A stretch of DNA of 64,000 nt, taken from Oidiodendron maius Zn. Taxonomy: Eukaryota; Ascomycota; Leotiomycetes; Myxotrichaceae. The stretch covers positions 1,178,001 to 1,242,000 of the forward strand of contig KN832878.1 of NCBI GenBank assembly GCA_000827325.1, given 5' to 3'. The translations under genes were made by a program, and so were the position numbers. Below the pieces are notes generated by a model that saw only the letters and a program-made list of their open reading frames with translations, had not been told where the DNA came from and searched no databases. Positions 47,035 through 58,253 of the stretch are shown one piece after another; position 1 is the first letter of the stretch; each line of letters opens with the position of its first letter.

Positions 47035-50000
47035 GAGTGGTAGGGCAGGTACGATATAGCTGTAAAGGGATACTCCCTTGGCTAGACTTGGTACGCTGTC
47101 ATAAAATCTTCGGTAAACTTTGGCAGGAGGATTGCCAATAGTCAAAGCCATTGTGGATCGCCAATAATTGAAGCATACAGAATTGTCAATAGCCGGAAGG
47201 CAATCTTAACGATAGAGGCACCCCTTATATAGTTACCCCCTTAGCTAGCATTCTTCTCCTTCTTCCTTCATCAAATTCAAAGACGGTTTTACCTAGAGTT
47301 CGCGTTTTGATCGTATTTCAACGTGAACCCCCTATAATAGCTACGACGGAAATAGTTGTATTTCGTAACTAGAATGGAGAGTTTTGGAGGCACAGTTATT
47401 TAGGTTTTTGTGAAGGATATCGGACATTCGGATCCGATCGGATGGTTAGTATATCCGCATCGAAGCGAACGAACGCACAGTATTTATAACGTGTAGTTAC
47501 AGTATATGAATCAAGAACTCTAGCCTAGTTAACTCAATACAATGATTCCACACGCATCCTGATAAACCACATGATCTTGTAACCTCTTACAGTTTTTATA
47601 TGCTTTTGGGTCCCCTTCAACACTATAGTTCCTGTGTATAAAGGTCAGATTAATAATTGAAAGCTTGCTTTCTCTTAAATTCCGACCCCCCTGCCCGAGC
47701 TGGTGGCTCCGTCTATATTATGTAACTTAAAAGTCTTCCGCTATATGACTGGATTAACGATAATCCAGCTTATAAGACTAAAAGGGGGGGGGTTAGGGGG
47801 AGACCCCCTAATTGAAAACATCCCTCCCTTAGAGTTAATATACTTGAATACAATACTTAAATACTATACTTAAAAATATATACTTGAATAAATAATCTAG
47901 CCTATAGCTAAATACTCTAAAAGAAGGGAGTTAGAAGGGTCTCCCCTTTAGATTTAAAGACTTAAAATATAATACTAGATATAGTAGAGTACCTTATATA
48001 TAAAGGGGGGAAGAATTTGAGAGAAAAGCTAGCTTTTAATATATTATCTAGAGGGGTCTTTGTGACGGCTTAAGCTGAAAAGGGATCTCAGTCCGTATAG
48101 CACAGGGGTGTAGACCAAAGGTGTATTCAACTATCAACTGTCTTAACTAAGAGAATAAACTAAAGAGAGAAGAAGAAGAGAAAGAGTGTACAATATACCT
48201 GGTCGTATATATATGCTAGCCATAATCACGTGCAGGCTTAGGCGAAGGCGAAATGATTTTAATAGGGGCAGGAGAGATTAGTCCTGATCTGGAAATCACG
48301 TGATAACTAGTTGACACTAAGTTTGCTTAGTAAGATCCACTTCTTCAGGTAATGCCTCTATTATCTAGATATATCCTCGGTCGATACATTAAGCTCGCGC
48401 CCTCTATTACTGGCCTCCAGTCCGCTTCGCGTACGCTAAAATTGCAGTGCACAGTGGTGGGTAGTGGTGGGTAGTGGTTGGGACGTCCACCTGTCCTGCC
48501 ACCCTCTGATTCGTTGGCAGAAGAAGGTCTACACAAAAATAAAATCACGTTATCCCGTCGGGGTTAGGCAGCCATTTCGCTCGAAGCCTTAGGCTTCAAT
48601 ATGGAACTGAATGAGGTTTGTGCTAATGCGATACGCGACAGTGATACGGGCGAGCATATCTCGAATAAGTAAAATGAGTTGCAATATATCCCTTTCCCGA
48701 GATATAACGAGATTGGCAAGCCATTCGAGCTGCAATACAGTATTGAAGATGGTACGCCATCCCTCTTTGCCTCGCATCCATCCCTCCAAAAACCCAGTCG
48801 TACCGCAAGTCAAGTCCATACGCAGTTCATCCATGACTCTCAATCCCAAAGGACCACAAGGTAATCTTCATACAGAACTCAACCACACTATCCACTTCAT
48901 AATAGATCCTTCCTTTTATCTTCTCGAATTCTACATTCACACAAGTCGAAACCCTCCAACTTTCACACCTCCACACCTCCACTCCTCCACCCGCCCGAAC
49001 ATCCTCCGCTACTCAACGAAAGCGCGACCATCCATCAGATGGTGGGTTTGATACGCGTCTGCGGTATAAATAACGGAGCATTTAAGGGGCATACTTCTTA
49101 TACGTCTTTGAAAGGTGGTATTGATTTAGGAAAGGTGAAGTGGGCGAGGGTATGATGGAGCTCGCGGATTTTGAGTGTGGAAATCGCGGAAGAGGTACAG
49201 AAGAGGTCTGCCCATGGAGCTTCTGCTCGGCGAGGAGTTGAATGGGAGAAAGAGTTCTCGATTTTCTGCGTCCACGAAAGGCGCCTTGCTTGGCTCCGTA
49301 GGCCAAGGCCTTGTACTTGGCTGGCTGTTTGCCCATACTCGGCCCGTGCCTCGCGTCTGACAAGAAGTTGAGAGTGACACAGCTGCCTGCGTTCTACTTG
49401 ACAAACAAGCTTCCCGCATCCGACTGCTTGTAAATCTGACTCGGCTTACAGGTGCACAACTACATGCCGGCAACCTCAGAGACATGCATTATACCCGGAA
49501 GCCACGGGTGTAGGCCGCCGTGAAAGCTGCGTGTCGCCGTATTTCAATACCGCGAGTTATCAAACATCGAACCCGCATCTGCAACATAGATTTGATCAGA
49601 AATTACTTTTCCCTGTACTTATCTACCCATCGTATGATATCATCCAACCATGATTCAGTCATCCAGTCATACCATACGCCTGTCCAACCCATGCCTACCC
49701 ATCCCTCGCTGAGATCCAAATGTAGCCAGTATGACTCCTTTCCAAGATCCCAACCATACTAGGATGACTCCTCAATTGAACCCATCCAATATATTCCAGT
49801 ACCGCTGCTTGCAAAAAGAAGAGAAAAAAAGTGCCGACCGCGCTGACAGGAAGCCCGCAGATGAACGCAAAGGGGGAATAGGATACCGCTGCAAAATGAA
49901 ACGTGTGAAGAACTTAAGTCTACGCTGGATTTGATGCCTCCGCTGGCTCGCGAGTATGCGAGTCTCTATGGACTTAGGTATGTATGGCAGAGGTTTCGTG

Positions 50001-50280
50001 TAACGTACTCCTTCGTGATTTGAGGGTCTTCGAGAGAGCGAGAGGGAGAAGAAGAGGAAGAGGGAGAGTAGTCGAAGTAAACGAGAGAGAATTCGGGGTT
50101 ATCGTACAAGTGAGGTGTCGTTTTTGGAGGGAGATATGACAGAAGGGATGCGGTGCGGGTACGATACCCATTGGCTCGGACTAAGGAATGGCTAGATATT
50201 AGTCTCGGAACGGCAAAACCAAAAAGCGGAGAATATTACGAGAGAAAAGAAGTCTGTTCGACCTACATATTACTCCCTCT
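47035..50280. other. AT-rich gene-poor region
   Basis: More than 3 kb with no supported gene. The stretch 47750-48060 is very AT-rich with G runs of nine and five around 47783-47800, and looks like strongly decayed repeat DNA. Near 48064 a TGTGACGGC start followed by about 300 bp recalls an LTR end, but no partner copy is seen. A short GGTGGGTAGT tandem lies at about 48454-48480. The frames at 48600-49500 on both strands mirror each other and have no family match. Confidence 0.45.
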
Positions 50281-51732
50281 TTATTTTCTGCTTTCGCGGC
50301 GAACACCTCCCGGTATCCTCCATACTCCTGAAGCGAATCGTCCTCCTTTGGCTGGCAAACGTGCGGATTCCACGCTCGGCGCTGTCGACATTGAGGAAGC
50401 GGTGCTCTGTCGGGAAGACTGAGTATATTGCGCGGACGAAGCGGTCGTGCTGTGGCTTTGCCATGTGCCTGTTTTTTGGCTCTGCCAGTCGGCAGGATGG
50501 TCAGACATCTGATTGAGGGAGTGTTCTGCTGTCTGCTGCACAGTTGCACTTTTGTAGTATGGGTTGTTTTGATTTTTAGCAGAAGCGTTGGGCAATTGAG
50601 CAGCACTCCCCTGAAATTGTTGTTGCTGCACAACGGACCTCGCGAAGGGGGACGCTATCTGCGGCTCGATATGATATCCGTACGCGGAGAATTGGATTGG
50701 AGATGAGTATAAGGTGCTGATAGATTGAAGCTGCATGGTCGGCGGGATAGACACATTCAGGGAAGTTTCCCAACCGTGAGTGTCGGCGTATCGTCGTCGA
50801 TCTTCTTCTCGCTGTTCCCGGTCTCGGGCTTCACTGATTGCTTCCTGTTCTGCACCGAGGATGTCAGCTCCTTTATTGATCTGTTTCAGAACGTTCAAGT
50901 ACGTACTCTTGGCCTTGGAGGTCTTGATTCGTCGCAAATGGGCGACAAAATCATTCCCAGAAGCTGTGGAACTTGGTGCGACGATATTTGCTTGTCGTAC
51001 ACTGCCCAACAATTTTTCGTCGCCATTATCGCCGATGAATTTCTCCCCTAGAATTATTTGAAAACCTCCTAGTTCTCCCTGGAGCTCCAGGATTTTCAGA
51101 TCAACCACAACGGATAGCTTAATTTGGTCGTTCCATATTGGGAGACGAACGAAGCTCTTCGGGGTTATACACTTATCATCATCGCCATGTAAAGCGCCTA
51201 TATATGCCTTGACCTGCTTTGGTGGAAGTGGGTATTCCTTGATCTTCCCGAGCTTGTCTAGTGTCGCTCGATATATGAAATTGTTTGGAGATCCGGTGTC
51301 GAAAAGAGTTCTCACATCTTTCACAATCACATCACGACCTTCTGCCGTCATCATTAAGCCATATTTGTTGCACCTGCTGCTCTCCCCGCTTGATGAGCTC
51401 CGACGATCTGACTCGATTGTTGCCACGATCTGTGGGCGTGCATGTCGAAGGAGGAAGTCGGTACCCTGGGCGTCTTCCGGCTTATCTGTAATGGTGACGT
51501 GAGAGCGGATTTGCCAGCGTGCGATGAAGTCCAGCAACTTTCGGATGGCTTTAGTCTTTAATATTTGACGTAAGGCACTGCGTGCTACGTCTGCAGAGAT
51601 AGGAGACGATGCAAATGACTCTGCGGAGGATGCTTTTCGTCCTTTCTTCTCACGGCGGTCTCCCCGTCTTGCCCCACCACCGAGCACGCCGACCGTCTCC
51701 ATGTCAAAGCGATCCTGGGTGCGAGAGCTCAT
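50281..51732 (-). CDS. Retropepsin-like aspartic-protease-domain protein
   Basis: A single open frame of 483 residues. Around residue 140-150 it reads VRTLFDTGSPNNFIYRATLD, a DTG active-site motif followed by NFI, as in retropepsin-like proteases; the region to about 235 (FQIILGEKFI) could be the rest of that fold with its ILG flap-end motif. The N-terminal part is basic and low-complexity (RRGDRREKKGRKASS); the C-terminal part is Gln/Ser/Ala-rich and probably disordered. No reverse transcriptase, integrase, zinc knuckle or terminal repeat is seen beside it. The frame looks whole, so it may be a host gene of retroviral-like origin or a lone fossil domain. Its role is unknown. Confidence 0.65.
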   Translation of the reverse strand: MSSRTQDRFDMETVGVLGGGARRGDRREKKGRKASSAESFASSPISADVARSALRQILKTKAIRKLLDFIARWQIRSHVTITDKPEDAQGTDFLLRHARPQIVATIESDRRSSSSGESSRCNKYGLMMTAEGRDVIVKDVRTLFDTGSPNNFIYRATLDKLGKIKEYPLPPKQVKAYIGALHGDDDKCITPKSFVRLPIWNDQIKLSVVVDLKILELQGELGGFQIILGEKFIGDNGDEKLLGSVRQANIVAPSSTASGNDFVAHLRRIKTSKAKSTYLNVLKQINKGADILGAEQEAISEARDREQREEDRRRYADTHGWETSLNVSIPPTMQLQSISTLYSSPIQFSAYGYHIEPQIASPFARSVVQQQQFQGSAAQLPNASAKNQNNPYYKSATVQQTAEHSLNQMSDHPADWQSQKTGTWQSHSTTASSAQYTQSSRQSTASSMSTAPSVESARLPAKGGRFASGVWRIPGGVRRESRK

Positions 51733-52773
51733 ACAGGCGTCTGGTCGGCATCCAGTGCTGATCGCTCAGCGAAGGCGTCATTGACTGCCCTGAAAACGAA
51801 GACTATTTAAGAATGCCGGGAGTCTCACGAAGGAGATGGGATGACGCGAGCAGAGAAGCTTGAACATTGTTGGCGGGTCGGCAGGCCTTACTCGCTTCAG
51901 GCACCACCATTGAGATGGCAACACGGGTGGCTACAATTCACGGATTGGCAAGGGAGCGACGCTACGAAGCTACGATGCTCAAAAGCCCCCTATAGCTTCA
52001 AATCGCCACGGTTGTGAACGATATCGATAATTAAACTACAACAGAGCAGACATTGTCATTCTCTTCTGCTCTGTTGAGCTTATGCTTTTTGGGGGCGCTG
52101 GGCATGAAAAATTCAGGGCCCTCGGTGTATTAAAGGGGCTAGCGCAACATCACCCTTCGATAACAGCAGCTCCTTCGCCTTTTCACAAGTTTCTTTCCCC
52201 AACCATGATCAATATCGTCCTCTCTACAAAGGTTGGAGCGACAAGCTTTTAGCAACCCTGTTAGCGCCCCCCGGACCGCAGGCCTAAAACTGGAGGTGTT
52301 CATTTTGGCTTTGAATGGGCTATTGGCGAGATCGCACGCGGGAATTTTCGGGACCCCATTCAAGAGATCGCCGCGCGGCAGAACATAAACTCGCCTTCCA
52401 AGAGTCGCTTAACTTAGATCACGTAAACACGTGACTTAACCTACCTAGATTGGACACTGACATCACGTGAATCTACAACTCGCAGCTTTTGTTCTTTCCG
52501 GAAAGTAAATTAGCCTCCCGCAGGCAACCGGTGAACGGTGGACCGCGGTGAACCCACATTAAGTAATCAACACACCTATCGCTTCGCATTTGCTTTGTTC
52601 GGGCGCGAATTGGTCACGTGAAGTTCTTACCTGGGATCCCCAAACTCGTGACCCGCCAGCCTCGTGTCTAGTGATAAAAGAAAAGGCCCTTGCAGGTGTT
52701 GATCGGCTCTTCATCTTCAAATCCTGAGAGCTGGCATAGGTATTACATCCAAATCGCGGCTTTTAACGTCCAG
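51733..52773. other. Intergenic region
   Basis: 5' flanks of two divergent genes, with no supported gene between. Several CACGTGA-type words (about 52420-52470 and 52613) occur, as often seen near E-box-like sites in fungal promoters. A minus-strand frame at 52139-52363 has no motif. Confidence 0.45.
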
Positions 52774-53835
52774 ATGTCAGGCTACACCAAGCTGGCAGCG
52801 TTCATGACCGAAACGCACCATCCGATTCTAAAGAAATACCAACTCCTCGCCGCTCGGGACCTTCTGTACTTGCAAGCTGAGCTGTGTGACTTGCAATTTA
52901 GATACGATGGAACGGCGAAGAAAGATGCCATGGCGAAAGATCATGAAACAGAAAACTACGACCGAGACTGGCTAAATATGGCGACCTCCCAGCAGCGCGG
53001 GTTTGGTGGAGAGCAGTGGGCCATCGCTCTTGCCACGAGGAGTAAATTACGAGAATACTGTACGTCTACCTCGTTCCAAGTGGTGCGCCTCGCCGTGATT
53101 GGAATTAACGATTTTCCAGATTCTGCCATCTTGCAGTACTCTCGCATCGCTTCCCTTCCTGAACCGAAGCCGTCGGAACGCAGCATTCTTCATGATTGGA
53201 TCGAGAGCTCGTCAATGGGAGGTAATTGCCGCTTCCTCGGTCGAGATCTTTCGGGGTTTCAACAGCCGTCAGTGTATGCGGCCGTCAACCAGGACGATCT
53301 TGCCATTCTGTCTGATAGCCATGGAGAGGATGATTTGTTCACAAAGTTCATCACCGGCCCCGTTCTCACGATGTACCATGGGTTGCTAAGCCGTTCAAAA
53401 GTAAGTATAGCCAATCTAAAATGCGGGTTGTTTCTTTAACCGCGACTGACTTTGAGCTTGAGACGCCTCTTCCCATCGATCCCATGAGGCCACCAGTGGG
53501 AGATAATCAGAGCAACTTACACCGCTACAGCGATCAGCACGTCGAGGCGGTCACAAATTTCCTTGGAACGGTGTTCTCGTCAATTGCTCCTTTGATATCT
53601 ATTGTTGTTCTATCTTTTGTGAGCAATCCCAAGGCGAGGCTCGGACTTGTTTGTGCCTTCACAATGTTATTTTCTGTTTGTCTTGCGGTTGCTACCAAGG
53701 CACGGCGGGTGGAAATATTTGCCGCTACTGCAGCGTAAGTTTCGCCTCCATTGCCATTATTCTATATACTAATCAATCTCAAGCTTCGCAAGTGTCCAAG
53801 TTGTCTTTATCGGGAGTTCGAATTCAAATGTATGA
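52774..53835 (+). CDS. DUF6594 membrane protein
   Basis: Four exons (52774-53059, 53120-53400, 53457-53734, 53784-53835) join in phase to 298 residues. Family landmarks are MSGYTKLAAFM at the start, LLAARDLLYLQAELCDLQFR, LQYSRIASLPEPKPSERS before the central loop, and the membrane end: APLISIVVLSFVSNPKARLG, VCAFTMLFSVCLAVAT, KARRVEIFAATAAFASVQVV. The third exon starts at LETPLPIDP. This domain occurs in a large group of filamentous-fungal proteins of unknown role, usually with two or three C-terminal membrane segments and often next to heterokaryon-incompatibility genes. The 60-bp first intron is a multiple of three, so the unspliced frame stays open and could mislead a gene finder. The start at 52774 is the ATG fitting the family; the upstream frame opens with TTG. 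Confidence 0.88.
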
Positions 53836-55114
53836 AACCTATAGATGCAAATTTAATATTCACAGGATCCATCACCCCGTAATTTTCCTTTGGCTCATTC
53901 CTATCGACGCCTCTAATTGCACACCGGATTGCGATACTTCGTAAGTATGTGCAGTGTAAGCGCTCTTATCCATTTTCAATGGTGCTTTTTCACAGATGCT
54001 AAGACAAGCGGATGAAGAAATCAAGTGATCTAATCTTTGACCGACGGGTCTCAGGACTCCAAGAGCGCCTACGGTGCTCATGTACGGTCAAGTACTTGAA
54101 CCTTGCGTATCAGGATCACTCTACTATCTCTGAACTAAGAATTTTCCATTATATAGGAACTAGCTTAGTTCTTTGTTACCTTTTAACTATTTATGCTTTT
54201 GACTTGTCTCTCCTTAGGGATATTTATATATACCTTATAGCCTAAGACATATAAGTAATTAATATCTAGCAAGTAGTTAGCGTCTTAAAGTCTTAGCTAG
54301 ACTTAGCGTTTAAATGCTTCTACTAGAGTTATCTTCGTAAGTAAGGAGGTAGCTATATAAACATGTCTATATAATACATCTACTATATACAGATATTATT
54401 AAGAGCTATTAGTATCTATAACTCTTAATATATACTATATTATTGTAAATGTTCTATAGATTATCTTCAACAGAGGCAATATAGGTGTACAGGTTGTAGT
54501 CGGATATCAAGGTGAAACTCAGTTATATTGACTATTGAGTAATGCAGAGACAACTGAATTGAGCACAGATACGCTGGAGTAAGGACCCCTTTATATAGAC
54601 CTATTTAGTCTCTTACTGACTCATATGAGTCCTGAAGGACGTGTAATACGTGCTTGAGGTCCTAGTCAATAGCAAGCAACTAGAAGGCGGCAAGTATTAA
54701 ATATTATAAAACATCATGAAATATAATTAAAATATGCTATATTTTAGATGCAAAATAAGGGGAGTATGTACAATTTCCAAGGGGAGAGATAATACTTAAG
54801 AGTCAAGGCAAGTACGACGAGGTTGAACAGCTGCTTCTAGCTAGGGCTTATCGGCCTCTCTAATGCTACTAGCAGTAAGATGTGTGTGAATACAAGTATT
54901 CATTATATTCAATGCTGTCGACACCTGTAGCATCAATAATTAACGGATATGCGTGCATTCAATAATTAAGTGCCTTCTCAGACTCGAACTTTGGAGAAAG
55001 GGTCTGGACGGCGATGCATCGTCGCTTTTAGAGACGGGCACTGGCCGAGCAGTTTCAGGTGTAGCTTTGATTCGAGATCATCTCTAAATCGAACTGTATC
55101 GAGGCGATGATCAT
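53836..55114. other. AT-rich gene-free region
   Basis: No supported gene. The stretch 54130-54480 is strongly AT-rich with short palindromic TATA/CTTAG words, resembling RIP-altered repeat DNA. The region 54480-54800 holds purine-rich and LTR-like strings but no terminal repeat pair that would confirm an element. Confidence 0.45.
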
Positions 55115-57633
55115 TTATTCTTCGTCCACAGGCAACGGCCCAATCACTATATTCCTTCCGGCCATTTTGTCTCGGTTCTGGTGATAGTTGCGCAGTCTCT
55201 GGCTACCAATTTGTTTGACAACGCCGAAGATGCCGTGGTGTCTCTCAAGAATGCAGTTTGCTAGATCGTGTTGCATCTTTGGCTTACAGGAGCATGGTCT
55301 TCCGCTGAATTTGTAACGGTCTAAAGTCAATGGTTAACACAGTGTCAGCAAACGGCTAACGACACTAACAACCTACCTTCAAGACTGTCGAAATCGAGTG
55401 AAACTCTCTTCACGTTATTCCAACCATGCTCTGGCAGATCCCTCCTCTGTTCAATGCCCAACCTCGCCAAGTTCCAGCTTCCCAATCCTTGATCAGCATC
55501 CCATCGCTGCAACAATAAATTACCCCCAGAGCGCTCGATGCAACTGGTTTGGCATTGACTGTTCAATGCCCCGCACCCGCATCGCTCCCTCTCTACCCCG
55601 GTCTTTTCGTCGATCTGAAGTGCCGCAATTGCAAGCTTTGCCGAGGGATCTCGACGCTTCAAGAAGATAACCAGCAAAGGCTTTGCAGGCTTTGCATGAA
55701 GATGCGCTCTACCCGTGCCGGTACTAATCGTTGTCATAGAGGTTACTGAAGAGCCAGAAAGCATACTTGAATTTTTCGCAACGCTTGGGGTGCGACCTTT
55801 GGAACTGGAATTTGTCATGAGGCTCGGCGCGCGGTCTTTAGAACTCGAGCTGAAAGAGTGGTGGCTCGGTTTGCTGCGTGTTATATTACTGCAACTGTTC
55901 CCCAATGTCGTGGTCTCGGTGACGGTGCTTAGAGACGCACGACTGCTGCCGGAAACACCCTGAGGCGTGCTTCCTGCGGGAGAACTCAGGGAGCTTGAAC
56001 TTTTGATAGGGTGTGGCAACCACAACTGAATCCTTGCATACTCTTTGATGGCAGCAGCTTGACTGGAGACGAAGGTAGCTGTGGCTATTCCTTGATCATA
56101 TCGCTCGAACACTTGGTATCCCATCAGCAGATGTTGAAGGCGATGGATGTGTTTGAGTTTTTGAAAGGTTGGGTTTGTTCGAGTGCTCGCTGAATGAATA
56201 AGCACCTCCAAAGTCTTTGGTCTCGAGCTGGGTGTGGCATATATTGGCGTAAACTTGACGGTTTTGAGATCTATCTCCAACTTGAAATCTTCGCGGCGGG
56301 TCGAAGGTGCATCCTTGTCCTTTACAGACTCAACAATACGGAACCTAGTGGACTCTAACCGGTATACTGTCATTTCACGTTGCACGGAATCAGACGGACT
56401 CGGCATGGGAATCTTCAGCACTTCCTCCATCCACAACTCGAAGTGTGGAGAGATATATTCTGCAATATTTTCTCCTGGCCAGATATTGTATTCCTTGTCA
56501 CTTAATAGACTGCTAAGAACAGGTTCAATTAATCGCTGTGCAGAAGGAGCTGTGAATCGCTGGCATTGCATGGACAGGTTCTCTCTTAATTGGTCAATGT
56601 ATCCCGGCCATTGCGAATTAGCAGAAGCATTTTTCAATGCATCGCTTTGTTCGAGGCGATTCATAATCCATACGCATTTGAGGAGACTTAGGTATTGTTT
56701 TGGGTTAGGCGCCCTGCCTTTCAGAGAATTACCGGCCGTAAAGTTTTTTGTGCTTTCTTCGAAATGTTCCACAAATGCGTCGGCCCCAGCTTGTAGAGGG
56801 AAGTCACCCGGTGTCAGTATCTCTGGACGTGACTCCCTAGCGGTGGCCTCAAACTTCTTTTCAATCACTGCCGGAATAGTTATCCTAGCTGAAGTAGCAC
56901 GCTCTTGTTGTTCGGAGATAGCTTGCCCGATGTCGGGAATGAGAAGTCCTTGCAAGCGAAGAACGCCCCTATGAACTGTGTCGATGCGTTCCGCGAGGTC
57001 ATGGTGTATTTCGGATAGAAGTTTCAATTCGAGAGGCTTTAGTAGGATCATGATCTTGGTGCTGTGGGAACCTAATCTTAGGCGCAATTGGTCGACTTTT
57101 GGCTGAAGAAAAAGATTCCACTCGAGATTATTTACAAAGCTGCGGTTCTTTTTGAACTCACGGTTCTCTTGCAGAAGCTTTTCGCAGTCCGTGAGGGTTT
57201 TGTGATAATCTCCAATGATCTCTCGCAAAGATGTCAGGTCCCAGTCCTTCTGCACCATGGGAGCCTGTGAGCGACCTAACTGAAGTGACTGTTGAGTCCA
57301 GGTAGCTTTCGCAGAGTCTACGACCTGAGAGATTTTATCCAGGGATTTAGCTAGATTTTCAATATCGGACCTAAATGCCCGATACTGGGTGCCTACGAGA
57401 AGGACGTGGAATCAGCTCTGTTACATTGAAGAGTTGGACGCTGATGTGATACGCCCGTCAAGTCGTCGATTGAACAACTGAAGAACACAGGTACATCGGT
57501 TCTCCAAAATACCCGCGTCCAAGAATTATCAAGTGATATACATACTTGCATTCAAGTCTTCGCTCCATCCCAGCCGATAGATGTCCCACGCCAAAGTCGC
57601 GGCTCTAGTGATGTCCGACACAGACATCGACAT
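55115..57633 (-). CDS. Uncharacterised 769-residue fungal protein with N-terminal helical region
   Basis: Three exons on the minus strand (57546-57633, 55377-57392, 55115-55320) join in phase to 769 residues. The start is MSMSVSDITRAATLAWDIYR, then LGWSEDLNASTQYRAFRSDI, ENLAKSLDKISQVVDSA. The first 300 residues are mostly helical and amphipathic (LTDCEKLLQENREFKKNRSF, LRLRLGSHSTKIMILLKPLE), as in fungal proteins with a coiled N-terminal region that resembles NLR-associated helical domains. A Ser/Thr-rich, low-complexity linker lies at about 465-560. The C-terminal part has Cys pairs (RCGCGALNSQCQTSC) and an additional exon with CSCKPKMQHDLANC. No known catalytic domain is recognised. The start is chosen from the frame and the upstream intron. 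It could be a scaffold or signalling protein. The function is unknown. Confidence 0.75.
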
Positions 57634-58253
57634 ATCCGCAAGGCTGCGTGAAGAGCGCAAGCAGATTCGGTACACCTACCGCACCTATGTGCATTTGTTC
57701 ATCTGTTGTATGCGGACATCTTCAATTATTTTTGTTCCGAAGGAATATATCAGTTATTTTTTACTGCAATACAACTATGCGAACGAAATAACGCAAGTTC
57801 TGAGCAGCTAGCATGGCTCTCCTGCGCGGGAACACCTCTTAACTCCCACGCGAGCCCCATACCAAAGTTGAAGACGGTGAAATGGGACCGTGAAGCTTAA
57901 CGGAACCCCCGGGTATGAAATCTGCCTTGCGCCCTGTTTTGCAGGAATTTGTATGATGCGTAAGCCTGAAAGTTGCTCGTTCCTCCAATAGGGGACATTG
58001 GAGGGTAGCACAGCATTTTACACTACTGAACGCCTTTCCTTAGAAGACGCCACAGGGCTGCTACAGCGAAACATGATCAAACCTCAAGCAGTCCCAGCCT
58101 AGGAGCAAATGAAAAATCCCGCACGAGGCTTTCGAGCTCAATACAACTGTCGTTTACTGGTGCCATGTCATCCGGGCAACAAGTTCCCGGCCTTATCTGT
58201 GATATTCTTGCCTTTGAACTTCATTTTCAGCATACCATTATGTTCCAAACATT
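57634..58253. other. Divergent intergenic region
   Basis: Between the orphan gene (-) and the permease-like locus (+), so it should contain both promoters. The short frames at 57581-58011 show no motif. Confidence 0.45.

Noticed and set aside
48064-48340. Possible solo LTR (starts TGTGACGGC)
   Set aside because: No second copy, target duplication or clear CA end could be found, so only similarity of the first bases supports it.
54480-54860. LTR-like and polypurine-like strings
   Set aside because: No pair of direct terminal repeats or coding remains are visible; the AT-rich composition alone explains the impression.
56234-56974. 246-residue plus-strand frame inside the orphan gene
   Set aside because: It is antisense to the well-supported long exon of the minus-strand gene.
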